Assembly (NCBI RefSeq): GCF_020179755.1
Contig: NZ_JAIUCY010000003.1
Location: forward strand, 496,001-560,000
Source of the DNA: Herbaspirillum sp. alder98
GTDB taxonomy: Bacteria > Pseudomonadota > Gammaproteobacteria > Burkholderiales > Burkholderiaceae_D
Reading direction: 5' to 3'
Length of the DNA: 64,000 bases
The notes beneath the pieces were generated by a model. The model made no database searches and had not been told where the DNA came from. It worked only from the letters and a program-made list of their open reading frames with translations. Positions 7,105 through 15,779 of the stretch are shown one piece after another. The translations under genes were made by a program, and so were the position numbers. The number at the start of each line of letters is the position of its first letter. Within the stretch, counting starts at the first letter, position 1.

Positions 7105-10100
7105 ATGAATATCTCTAAATTCTTTATCGATCGCCCGATCTTCGCGGGCGTGCTATCGGTACTGCTGGTGCTGGGCGGGGTGCTGGCCATGCTGCAGTTG
7201 CCGATCTCCGAATATCCGGAAGTGGTGCCGCCTTCGGTGGTGGTGCGCGCGCAGTATCCGGGCGCCAACCCCAAGGTGATCGCCGAGACAGTGGCCTCGC
7301 CGCTGGAAGAGCAGATCAACGGTGTCGAGAACATGCTCTACATGCAGTCGCAGGCCAATAGCGACGGCAATCTCACCATCACCGTCAACTTCCGCCTCGG
7401 GGTCGATCCCGACAAGGCCCAGCAACTGGTGCAGAACCGGGTCGCGCAAGCCTTGCCGCGCCTGCCCGAAGATGTGCAGCGCCTGGGCGTGACGACCATC
7501 AAGAGTTCGCCCACGCTGACCATGGTGGTGCACCTGATCTCGCCCGACAACCGCTACGACACCACCTACCTGCGCAACTATGCGGTGCTCAACGTCAAGG
7601 ATCGCCTGGCGCGCATCCAGGGCGTGGGTGAAGTCGGCATGTTCGGCTCGGGCAACTACGCCATGCGGGTCTGGCTCGATCCCAACAAGGTGGCGCAACG
7701 CGGCCTCACCGCCACCGATGTGGTGCGCTCGATTCGCGAACAGAACGTGCAGGTCGCCGCCGGGGTGATCGGCGCCTCGCCCAGTTCGCCCGACGTGCCG
7801 GTACAGCTGTCGGTCAACGCCCAGGGTCGCCTCAAGACCGAGGCCGAGTTCCGCGACATCATCCTCAAGGGTTCGCCCAATGGCGCCGTGACGCGCCTGG
7901 GCGATGTGGCCCGGGTCGAACTGGCGGCCTCCGAATACGGCCTGCGCTCGCTGCTGGACAACAAGCCGGCCGTCGCCATCCCGATCTTCCAGGCCCCCGG
8001 CGCGAACGCGCTGGATGTCTCCACGCAGGTGCGTGCGGCAATGAAGGAACTGTCGGCGGACTTCCCGTCGTCGGTCGAATATCGCATCGTGTATGACCCG
8101 ACCCAGTTCGTGCGGGCATCCATTGAGGCGGTGGTGCATACGCTGCTCGAAGCGATCCTGCTGGTGGTGATCGTGGTGATCGTGTTCCTGCAGACCTGGC
8201 GCGCTTCGATCATCCCGCTGCTGGCGGTGCCGGTATCGATCATCGGTACCTTCTCGCTGATGCTGGGTTTCGGCTACACCATCAATGCGCTGTCGCTGTT
8301 CGGCATGGTGCTGGCCATCGGTATCGTGGTCGATGATGCCATCGTGGTGGTCGAGAACGTCGAGCGCAATATCAGCGCCGGCCTGTCGCCGCGGGACGCG
8401 ACCTATCGCGCCATGCAGGAAGTGTCGGGCCCGATCATCGCCATTGCGCTCACGCTGGTGGCGGTGTTCGTGCCGCTGGCCTTCATGACCGGCCTTACCG
8501 GCCAGTTCTACAAGCAGTTCGCCATGACCATCGCCATCTCGACGGTGATCTCGGCCTTCAACTCGCTGACCCTGTCGCCGGCGCTGGCAGCCCTGCTGCT
8601 CAAGGGCCATGGCGAAAAACCTGACTGGCTGACCCGCGTGATGGATCGCTTCCTGGGCGGCTTCTTCGTGCGCTTCAACCGCTTCTTCAACCGTGCCTCC
8701 GACAGCTATGGCCGTGGCGTGACCGGCGTGATCAAGCGCAAGGGCTCCACCATGGCGGTGTATGTGGTGCTGCTGGCGGCGACCCTGGGTATTTCCTACC
8801 TTGTGCCAGGCGGCTTCGTGCCCGGCCAGGACAAGCAATACCTGGTGGCCTTCGCCCAATTGCCCAACGGCGCCTCGATCGATCGCAGCGAAGACGTGAT
8901 GCGCAAGATGAGCGAGATCATGCTGAAGGAACCGGGCGTGGACAGCGCCATCGCCTTCCCCGGCCTGTCGATCAATGGTTTCACCAACAGCTCGTCGGCC
9001 GGTATCGTCTTCGTCGGCCTGAAACCGTTCGAAGAGCGTCGCGCCAAGGAACTGTCGGGCAACGCCATTGCGGCCTCGCTCAACAAGAAGTTCGGCGGCA
9101 TCAAGGAAGCCTTCACTGCCGTGTTCCCGCCGCCACCGGTGATGGGCCTCGGTACGCTGGGTGGTTTCAAGATGCAGATCGAAGATCGTGACGCGGTCGG
9201 CTATGCCGAACTCGACAAGGCTGCACAGCAGTTCATGAAGGCCGCCGCCAAGGAACCGGCACTGGGTCCGATGTTCTCCAGCTACCAGATCAACGTGCCG
9301 CAACTCGATGTCGACCTGGACCGGGTCAAGGCCAAGCAACTGGGCATTCCGGTCACCGATGTATTCAACACCATGCAGATCTACCTGGGTTCGCTCTACG
9401 TGAACGACTTCAACCGCTTCGGTCGCGTCTACCAGGTGCGGGCCCAGGCCGATGCGCCGTTCCGCGCCAAGGCCGAGGACATCCTGCAACTGAAGACCCG
9501 CAACGAAGCCGGCGAGATGGTGCCGCTGTCATCGGTGGTCAAGGTCAAGCAGACCTATGGTCCGGAAATGGTGGTGCGCTACAACGGCTATACCGCAGCC
9601 GACATCAACGGTGGTCCGGCCCCCGGTTATTCGTCGGACCAGGCGCAAGCCGCTGCCGAACGGGTGGCCGCTGCCACCCTGCCACGTGGCGTGAAGTTTG
9701 AATGGACCGACCTGACCTACCAGAAGATCCTCGCAGGCAATGCCGGCGTGTGGGTGTTCCCGATCAGCGTGTTGCTGGTGTTCCTGGTGCTGGCCGCGCT
9801 GTATGAAAGCCTGACCTTGCCGCTGGCGGTGATCCTGATCGTGCCGATGAGCATCCTGGCGGCGCTGACCGGCGTCTGGCTGACCAAGGGTGACAACAAC
9901 ATCTTCACCCAGATCGGCTTGATGGTGCTGGTGGGGCTGTCGGCCAAGAACGCGATCCTGATCGTCGAGTTTGCCCGTGAACTGGAAATGCAGGGCCGCA
10001 CGGCGGTGCAGGCTGCGATCGAATCGAGCCGCCTGCGTCTGCGTCCGATCCTGATGACCTCGATCGCTTTCATCATGGGCGTGATCCCGCTGGTGACGTC

Positions 10101-10293
10101 GAGCGGCGCCGGTTCGGAAATGCGCTATGCGATGGGTATCGCGGTGTTCTTCGGGATGTTGGGCGTGACTCTGTTCGGACTGTTCCTGACACCGGTGTTC
10201 TATGTCCTGCTGCGTACCATCAACCGCCGCAAGCTGCACTCGGCTTCGCATCACGAAGCCCCGCTGACCAGCCCGCAGAGCAGCACGCACTAA
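7105..10293 (+). CDS. RND multidrug efflux transporter (CeoB/BpeF/MexF-like)
   Basis: 1062-residue HAE1-type proton/drug antiporter, full length for the family. It begins MNISKFFIDRPIFAGVLSVL and has TM1 followed by the first large periplasmic porter/docking loop. TM2-7 include GIVVDDAIVVVENVERN, whose two Asp carry protons. The second large loop and TM8-12 follow. It should form the trimeric inner-membrane pump with the adaptor and outer-membrane factor. Homologous pumps export chloramphenicol, trimethoprim and fluoroquinolones in Burkholderia; drug range here is inference. A ribosome site (GGAGG) precedes the ATG, 42 bases after the adaptor stop. Confidence 0.96.
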   Translation: MNISKFFIDRPIFAGVLSVLLVLGGVLAMLQLPISEYPEVVPPSVVVRAQYPGANPKVIAETVASPLEEQINGVENMLYMQSQANSDGNLTITVNFRLGVDPDKAQQLVQNRVAQALPRLPEDVQRLGVTTIKSSPTLTMVVHLISPDNRYDTTYLRNYAVLNVKDRLARIQGVGEVGMFGSGNYAMRVWLDPNKVAQRGLTATDVVRSIREQNVQVAAGVIGASPSSPDVPVQLSVNAQGRLKTEAEFRDIILKGSPNGAVTRLGDVARVELAASEYGLRSLLDNKPAVAIPIFQAPGANALDVSTQVRAAMKELSADFPSSVEYRIVYDPTQFVRASIEAVVHTLLEAILLVVIVVIVFLQTWRASIIPLLAVPVSIIGTFSLMLGFGYTINALSLFGMVLAIGIVVDDAIVVVENVERNISAGLSPRDATYRAMQEVSGPIIAIALTLVAVFVPLAFMTGLTGQFYKQFAMTIAISTVISAFNSLTLSPALAALLLKGHGEKPDWLTRVMDRFLGGFFVRFNRFFNRASDSYGRGVTGVIKRKGSTMAVYVVLLAATLGISYLVPGGFVPGQDKQYLVAFAQLPNGASIDRSEDVMRKMSEIMLKEPGVDSAIAFPGLSINGFTNSSSAGIVFVGLKPFEERRAKELSGNAIAASLNKKFGGIKEAFTAVFPPPPVMGLGTLGGFKMQIEDRDAVGYAELDKAAQQFMKAAAKEPALGPMFSSYQINVPQLDVDLDRVKAKQLGIPVTDVFNTMQIYLGSLYVNDFNRFGRVYQVRAQADAPFRAKAEDILQLKTRNEAGEMVPLSSVVKVKQTYGPEMVVRYNGYTAADINGGPAPGYSSDQAQAAAERVAAATLPRGVKFEWTDLTYQKILAGNAGVWVFPISVLLVFLVLAALYESLTLPLAVILIVPMSILAALTGVWLTKGDNNIFTQIGLMVLVGLSAKNAILIVEFARELEMQGRTAVQAAIESSRLRLRPILMTSIAFIMGVIPLVTSSGAGSEMRYAMGIAVFFGMLGVTLFGLFLTPVFYVLLRTINRRKLHSASHHEAPLTSPQSSTH

Positions 10294-10307
10294 TTGGAGC
10301 CAAGAAA

Positions 10308-11834
10308 ATGAAAGCACTTACGATGAACTCCCTGCTGCGCCCGGTGCGCATCAGTTCGGTCCTGCTGGCAGCGCTGCTGGCGCTGGCCGGCTGCTCGGTG
10401 GCGCCGACCTATGACCGCCCTTCGGTCGACACCCCGGCCGCCTTCAAGGAAGCCGGCCCTCAGCACGGCCAGGACGGCAGCCAGTGGAAGACCGCCCAGC
10501 CCGCCGAAGACATCACCCGCGGCGAATGGTGGAAGATCTTCGGCGATGACAGCCTGAACGCGCTCGAAGAGCGTGCCCAGCACGCCAACTTCGACCTGAA
10601 GGCGGCCGCCGCCCGGCTCGGCCAGGCCCGTGCCCTGACGCGCGACGCCCGTTCGAGCTACCTGCCGCAGGTCGACGCCGGCATCGGCGCCACCCGCCAG
10701 CGGCCATCGCCGGCCTCGCAAGGCCTGGCGGCCGACGCCGATACCCGGCCGTCGACGCTGTACCGCGCCCAGCTTGGCGTGTCGTACGAGGTCGACCTGT
10801 TCGGTCGCGTCTCGTCCAGCGTCGATGCCGCCACGGCCGACGCCCAGCGCAGCGAAGCGCTGTTCCATTCGGTGCTGCTGGCATTGCAGGCCGACGTGGC
10901 GCAGCAATACTTCCAGGTGCGTGAGCTTGATGCGGCGCTCGAGTTGTATCGTGGCACGGTGGAATTGCGTGGCCAGTCGCTGAAACTGGTGCAGCGACGT
11001 TTCGATGAAGGCGACATCAGCGAAGTCGACGTCGCCCGCGCCAAATCGGAACTGGCCTCGGCGCAGTCGGAAGCATTCGGCATCGCCCGCCAGCGGGCAA
11101 CGGCTGAACATGCACTGGCGATCCTGCTGGGCAGCACGCCGGCCGAATTCTCGCTGCCGGCCCGCCCCCTGTCGCGCATCACCCTCGACGTGCCGGCCGG
11201 ATTGCCGTCGACGCTGCTCGAACGCCGTCCCGATATCGCCGCCGCCGAGCGCGCGATGGCGGCCGCCAATGCCCGCGTGGGCGTGGCCAGGTCGGCCTTC
11301 TTCCCCAGTCTCAACCTGACCGGTGGCCTGGGTTACGAGTCGGCGCAACTGGGCGATCTGTTCAACTGGTCCAGCCGCACTTTCCTGCTGGGTCCGTTGG
11401 TGGGTACTGCCTTGAGCATGCCGCTGTTCGATGGCGGCCGACGCCAGGCCGGAGTCGACCGCGCCCGTGCCAGCTATGAAGAGCAGGTCGCGACCTATCG
11501 CGGCACGGTCTTGAATGCCTTCCGCGAAGTCGAGGACAACCTGGCCAACCTGCGCATCCTGGGCGACCAGAACCGCGCGCAGGATGAAGCCGTGGCGGCT
11601 TCGGCCCGTGCAGCCAAGCTGTCGCATGTGCAGTATCGCGAAGGTTCGGTCAGTTACTTTGGCGTGATCGACGCCGATCGCACGGTGCTGCAACAGCAAC
11701 GCGTGTCGGTGCAGCTGGATGGCGAACGGGCACGCTCGACCGTGAACCTGATCCGCGCCCTGGGTGGCGGCTGGGGACCGGTGCCGGCCGCCGCGCCAGA
11801 GACCCGCCTGTCGCAAGCCAACAGCACTAACTAA
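10308..11834 (+). CDS. Outer-membrane factor lipoprotein of RND pump (NodT/OprM type)
   Basis: 508 residues. Signal peptide with lipobox LALAGC gives a lipidated Cys29 if ATG 10308 is used; ATG 10323 is possible but has no better site. Two TolC-type repeats follow, with typical text such as PLFDGGRRQAGVDRARASYEEQ, YEVDLFGRVSS and LERRPDIAAAERAMAAANA. It is the OpcM/OprC/OprN counterpart that completes the tripartite channel. It starts 14 bases after the pump stop with GGAG in the gap, so the four genes from 4935 form one operon. A REP-like pair closes the unit. Confidence 0.95.
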   Translation: MKALTMNSLLRPVRISSVLLAALLALAGCSVAPTYDRPSVDTPAAFKEAGPQHGQDGSQWKTAQPAEDITRGEWWKIFGDDSLNALEERAQHANFDLKAAAARLGQARALTRDARSSYLPQVDAGIGATRQRPSPASQGLAADADTRPSTLYRAQLGVSYEVDLFGRVSSSVDAATADAQRSEALFHSVLLALQADVAQQYFQVRELDAALELYRGTVELRGQSLKLVQRRFDEGDISEVDVARAKSELASAQSEAFGIARQRATAEHALAILLGSTPAEFSLPARPLSRITLDVPAGLPSTLLERRPDIAAAERAMAAANARVGVARSAFFPSLNLTGGLGYESAQLGDLFNWSSRTFLLGPLVGTALSMPLFDGGRRQAGVDRARASYEEQVATYRGTVLNAFREVEDNLANLRILGDQNRAQDEAVAASARAAKLSHVQYREGSVSYFGVIDADRTVLQQQRVSVQLDGERARSTVNLIRALGGGWGPVPAAAPETRLSQANSTN

Positions 11835-11842
11835 ATCACTGC

Positions 11843-11937
11843 GTCATCCCGGCGCAGGCCGGGACCCAGCGACTTTTTCAGCGACCTGATGATGACGCTA
11901 GAAGACGCTGGGTCCTGACTTGCGTCAGGACGACAGC
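11843..11937. repeat. REP/BIME-like pair of inverted GC hairpins
   Basis: GTCATCCCGGCGCAGGCCGG at 11843-11862, running on into GACCCAGCG, forms a hairpin. A diverged copy in opposite orientation at 11907-11937 begins CGCTGGGTCCTGACTTGCG. The two copies can also pair with each other through GGACCCAGCG/CGCTGGGTCC. Related copies lie at 49238-49268 and 52897-52922. It sits just after the efflux operon and may protect the mRNA end or terminate transcription. Confidence 0.7.
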
Positions 11938-11966
11938 CATTCCGATCACCTGCCTACGAGAAAACC

Positions 11967-12470
11967 ATGTCCATCACCCTGCACCAAATCAGCATTCCAC
12001 TGCTCATCAAGGGCATGCAGAACCTGTCCGCCCTGCTGGACCGCGCCGAGCAGCATGCCGACGAACAGCAACTTGAATATCAGGTGCTGCTGTCGGCGCG
12101 ACTGTTCGGCGACATGTATCCGCTGACGGCTCAGGTCCAGCGTGCCAGCGACACCGCCAAGGCCACCGCCAGCCGCCTGTCGGGTCTGGCCGCGCCCAAC
12201 TTCGCCGACGACGAGACCAGCTTCGACGAGCTGCAGGCGCGCATCAACAAGACCATCGTGTTTCTGGAGGGGATTCCGGCCGACGCCATCGACGGCCAGG
12301 AAGAACGCCAGGTCAAGATGATGTTGCGCGGCGAAGAGCAGAGCATGAGCGGGCTCGACTACCTGACCCGGTTCGGGCTGCCCAACTTCAGCTTTCACGT
12401 CGTCACCGCCTACGACATCCTGCGGCACAAGGGCGTCAAGCTGGGCAAGATGGATTACCTGGGGCTGTAA
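11967..12470 (+). CDS. DUF1993 family protein
   Basis: 167 residues matching the DUF1993 pattern: an N-terminal helix (HQISIPLLIKGMQNLSALLDRA), a middle with DMYPLTAQVQRASDTAK, and the conserved end FHVVTAYDILRHKGVKLGKMDYLG. These proteins are predicted cytosolic four-helix bundles of the DinB-like kind with no assigned reaction. The gene has its own position between a REP pair and a strong terminator, so it is probably monocistronic. The family call is firm; function is unknown. Confidence 0.85.
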   Translation: MSITLHQISIPLLIKGMQNLSALLDRAEQHADEQQLEYQVLLSARLFGDMYPLTAQVQRASDTAKATASRLSGLAAPNFADDETSFDELQARINKTIVFLEGIPADAIDGQEERQVKMMLRGEEQSMSGLDYLTRFGLPNFSFHVVTAYDILRHKGVKLGKMDYLGL

Positions 12471-12501
12471 GCCGGCCTCGAAGAAGATTCCCGTGGTACT
12501 T

Positions 12502-12526
12502 GCCCGCCTTTGGCGGGCTTTTTTTT
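12502..12526 (+). terminator. Rho-independent terminator after DUF1993 gene
   Basis: GCCCGCC and GGCGGGC flank a TTT loop and are followed by eight T. The SulP gene ends at 12529 on the opposite strand, so the hairpin may serve both convergent genes. Confidence 0.9.
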
Positions 12527-12528
12527 GC

Positions 12529-14013
12529 CTATACGGTGCCGGCGCGTTGCAACAGGGCTTCGCAGCGTGCCGACAGGCCCACGATGGCGAGCGACTTGCC
12601 GACGCGGGTATAGCGCTCACGCAGGGTCTCCAGCGCGGCAATAGCCGAATGGTCGGCCAGGCGCAGGTGGCGGCAATCGAGCACCACCGCCGGCGCATCG
12701 TGGGCGATATCGAACAGCTCCAGGAAATGCGCCACCGACGCGAAGAACAGGGTGCCGTGCGGCAGGTAGGTGCGCGCGCCTTCGGTGTCGGCGATGTCGG
12801 CGCGAATCTCGCGTGCATGCTGCCACGCAAAGTTGAGCGCGGCGATCACGATGCCGCACAGCACCGCCACCGCCAGGTCGGTGAAGACGGTGATGATGGT
12901 CACGGCGACGATCACGATGGCGTCGCTCCTGGGCACCCGGCCCAGGACCCGCAACGAACCCCATGCGAAGGTTTCCTGCGCCACCACGAACATCACCCCG
13001 GCCAGCGCCGCCAGCGGGATGCGCTCGATGGCCGGCGACAGGAACAGGATGAACAGCAGGATCATCACGCCGGCCACCACGCCCGAGACCCGCGAACGAC
13101 CGCCCGAACCGAGGTTGATCATGGTCTGGCCGATCATGGCGCAGCCGCCCATGCCGCCGAACAGGCCCGAGGCGATATTGGCCGCCCCCAGCGCCAGGCA
13201 TTCGCGATTGGGCTGCCCGCGCGAGGCGGTGATTTCATCGGTCAGGTTGAATGTCAGCAGCGTTTCGAGCAAACCGACGATAGCCATCAGCACCGCATAG
13301 GGCCCGACGATGCGCAGCGTTTCCAGGTTCAGCGGCACCTCGGGGAAGTGAAACAGCGGAAGGCCGCCGGCAATCCTGGCCATGTCGCCCAGGGTCGGCG
13401 TGGGCACATTCAACAGATGCGTCGCCAGGCCGACGCCGACGATGGCTACCAGCGCGGGAGGCACCGCGCGGGTCACGCGGGGCAGCAGCCAGGTCACCAG
13501 CATGGTGGCCAGCGTCAGGCCGATCATGGTCGCCAGTTGCGTGCCGTGCAGCCACTGCGGGCCGGACCCGCTGTCGTGCCGGAAATGTTCCAGCTGCGCC
13601 AATGCGATGACGATCGCCAGTCCATTGACGAAACCCAGCATCACCGGATGCGGCACCATGCGCACCAGCTTGCCCAGCCGCAACGCACCGAACAGCAGCA
13701 TCACCAGGCCCGACAGCAGCACCGTGAGCAGAAAATACTGCGCGCCATGCTGTACCACCAAGGCCACGATCACCACCGCCATCGAGCCGGCCGCGCCCGA
13801 CACCATGCCGGGACGCCCGCCGAACAGCGCGGTGATGGTGCAGATGAAGAAAGCGCCGTACAGCCCCATCAGTGGATTGAGCTGCGCCACCAGCGCAAAG
13901 GCGATGCATTCGGGCACCAGGGCAAAGGAGGTGGTCAGGCCGGCCAGCGTTTCGCGCCGCAGGGTCACTGCCCGTGAAACAGCCACGGCAGGGGAAGAAT
14001 CAAGTTGGGTCAT
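12529..14013 (-). CDS. SulP-family inorganic anion transporter with STAS domain
   Basis: 494 residues. A multi-helix transport domain occupies about residues 25-390, starting TLAGLTTSFALVPECIAFALVAQLNPLMGLYGAFF and including MVPHPVMLGFVNGLAIVIA and GGMGGCAMIGQTMINLGSGGRSRVSG. A C-terminal STAS domain (about 410-494) has LDCRHLRLADHSAIAAL. SulP proteins carry sulfate, bicarbonate or related anions with protons or sodium. No carbonic anhydrase or sulfur gene is next to it, so the substrate is open. It is slightly shorter than typical 550-residue members but all parts are present. Confidence 0.92.
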   Translation of the reverse strand: MTQLDSSPAVAVSRAVTLRRETLAGLTTSFALVPECIAFALVAQLNPLMGLYGAFFICTITALFGGRPGMVSGAAGSMAVVIVALVVQHGAQYFLLTVLLSGLVMLLFGALRLGKLVRMVPHPVMLGFVNGLAIVIALAQLEHFRHDSGSGPQWLHGTQLATMIGLTLATMLVTWLLPRVTRAVPPALVAIVGVGLATHLLNVPTPTLGDMARIAGGLPLFHFPEVPLNLETLRIVGPYAVLMAIVGLLETLLTFNLTDEITASRGQPNRECLALGAANIASGLFGGMGGCAMIGQTMINLGSGGRSRVSGVVAGVMILLFILFLSPAIERIPLAALAGVMFVVAQETFAWGSLRVLGRVPRSDAIVIVAVTIITVFTDLAVAVLCGIVIAALNFAWQHAREIRADIADTEGARTYLPHGTLFFASVAHFLELFDIAHDAPAVVLDCRHLRLADHSAIAALETLRERYTRVGKSLAIVGLSARCEALLQRAGTV

Positions 14014-14085
14014 GGAAGGCAGACTGCGTGGTGGCGCCAGGATGCGCCGGGGAAAGCCGCGATTCTACACCGCCTACGGCCGCGC

Positions 14086-15669
14086 TCAGTCTCGCGAATA
14101 GATCACCCGCAATGCGGTGCGTCGCTCGTCGTCCGGCAAGTCATTGACCGCGCGCAGGTAGGCAATCGAGGCGTCGCAAGTAGCGGGCGGGTCAGCCTGG
14201 CGGCGCTGCGGCGACGACAACAATTTGAGCTGGTCCTGGGTCAGCGGCGCCAGCGCGCGGCGGATCACGCGGGTGCGCTCGGCCAATGAAAAGCGCACCG
14301 CATTGGCGGCCTGGGCGTCGCGCATCAGGTGTTGCGTCATGCTCAACTCACGAGTGGCGAAGTCGCCCGACAATGCCGCCTGGGGCACTTCGCGACCGGC
14401 TGCGGCATCGCTGCGCGAACGCGGGTAAATCAATTCGGTGCAAGCCGCCGCGCTGATGCCGCGCAGCGCCACTGCCTGGTCCAGCAACAGTTGCTGGAAC
14501 TCGCGCAGCGATTCGTCGGATGCGATCGGCAGCAACTTGCGGCTGAGCACGCCGACCTGCTCGCGCCCGACGGCGGTGATCTCGGCATCCGACGCGTGCG
14601 CCTGGACCCGGGCCCAGGCCAGGTCGATCATGCGGGCGAAGTCCTGCGGGTGATAGCGCGCCATGATATCGAATAGCGCGGTGCGGGTGAATTCGTGTTC
14701 GAGGATGCCGCGCGTGGTGGCGATGGTGGCCAGGCGCGCGGTCTCGCCGCCGCTGCTCAGGCGCGTCACCACCCCGGCCTGCAGCAATTGGCCCAGTTCC
14801 GGGTACCAGCTGCCACTTGGCGCAGTATTGGCGATGTGTTCGATGAAGTCGCGCGGCAGTCCGAACTTCTGGTAGGTGTCGAAGGTCAGCTTGCGGTCGA
14901 AGCCCTTGTTGATGCGGTCATCGCCACCCACGGTGTAGAGGGTGTGAAAGCCGATATGGGCGCGCGGATCGATGGCACGTTCGCGCCCGGCCAGAAACGC
15001 CAGGGTGCAGGAAGACGAACACTCCTGCTCGACATAGGTGTCGAGGCCGTGGCGCTTGATCACTTCACCGACCAGCTTGCCTTCACGCACCCAGCCACCG
15101 GCCGAATACAGCACCACCGTACGGACCTCGGGCGAGCGCTGCAGCAGCGCCTCAAGGCCCTCGGCGGCGCCGTCGTTCATGCCGCCCTGCAGCAGCACCG
15201 ATCTGCCGTCGACCCGCAGCTGATAACTGACGGGTGGCCCCAGCTGCTTGCCGCGCGCGATATCGAACTGCTGGCGCAGCGAATGGCGCGCATTCCAGCT
15301 GCTCGATATCACGCTGATGGCGCCGCAGATGATCAGGAACTTGACCACCACCTCGGCCCAGCGGCGTCCGCCGCGTTCTACGTGGCGACTGGCCGACATC
15401 CAGCATCCGCGCACGCCCCAGGTCCAGGCGACATAACTGAAGGCGGCAATGACCAGCACCCCGCCGACACCGACCCGGGCCGGCATGTCATTGGTCAGCC
15501 GCGCCAGCACCGAGATGGCGAACGCCGGCAGCAACGACGACAGCAACACCGTGTGCAGCCAGTAGGAACGGCCAAGCGAATAGTCGCCGCGCCAATGGCG
15601 GCCGATGAAGTTGGAGCGCTTTTTACCGGCAAGCGCAGATGCAGCGGGAGCGGTTACTGCCTGGGACAA
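14086..15669 (-). CDS. Membrane protein with periplasmic ClpP/crotonase-like domain
   Basis: 527 residues. Three or four hydrophobic helices in the first 125 residues (HTVLLSSLLPAFAISVLARL, VGVGGVLVIAAFSYVAWTWG, VVVKFLIICGAISVISSSW) precede a ClpP-like fold. That fold has VVLYSAGGWVREGKLVGEVIK, then QECSSSCTLAFLAGRERAID and AHIGFHTLY. The Ser between the two Cys in ECSSSC is where the nucleophile of this family sits, and the His in GFH follows. The C-terminal 250 residues are helical and unrecognised. It is probably an inner-membrane serine peptidase or pseudo-peptidase facing the periplasm. The role and partner are unknown. Confidence 0.6.
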   Translation of the reverse strand: MSQAVTAPAASALAGKKRSNFIGRHWRGDYSLGRSYWLHTVLLSSLLPAFAISVLARLTNDMPARVGVGGVLVIAAFSYVAWTWGVRGCWMSASRHVERGGRRWAEVVVKFLIICGAISVISSSWNARHSLRQQFDIARGKQLGPPVSYQLRVDGRSVLLQGGMNDGAAEGLEALLQRSPEVRTVVLYSAGGWVREGKLVGEVIKRHGLDTYVEQECSSSCTLAFLAGRERAIDPRAHIGFHTLYTVGGDDRINKGFDRKLTFDTYQKFGLPRDFIEHIANTAPSGSWYPELGQLLQAGVVTRLSSGGETARLATIATTRGILEHEFTRTALFDIMARYHPQDFARMIDLAWARVQAHASDAEITAVGREQVGVLSRKLLPIASDESLREFQQLLLDQAVALRGISAAACTELIYPRSRSDAAAGREVPQAALSGDFATRELSMTQHLMRDAQAANAVRFSLAERTRVIRRALAPLTQDQLKLLSSPQRRQADPPATCDASIAYLRAVNDLPDDERRTALRVIYSRD

Positions 15670-15779
15670 TACGATTCCTCGATACGCAGGGATGCAGGGG
15701 GCGCAGTCGAATCACACACCTGGTCTGCGCCGCTCATCCGGCAGCATAACCCAAATGCGAACGGTTCCGCCCAAGTGCG

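Noticed and set aside
7153-9489. Long open frame opposite the RND pump gene
   Set aside because: It mirrors a high-GC coding gene in antisense, is rich in His, Arg and Gln, and has no ribosome site or family match.
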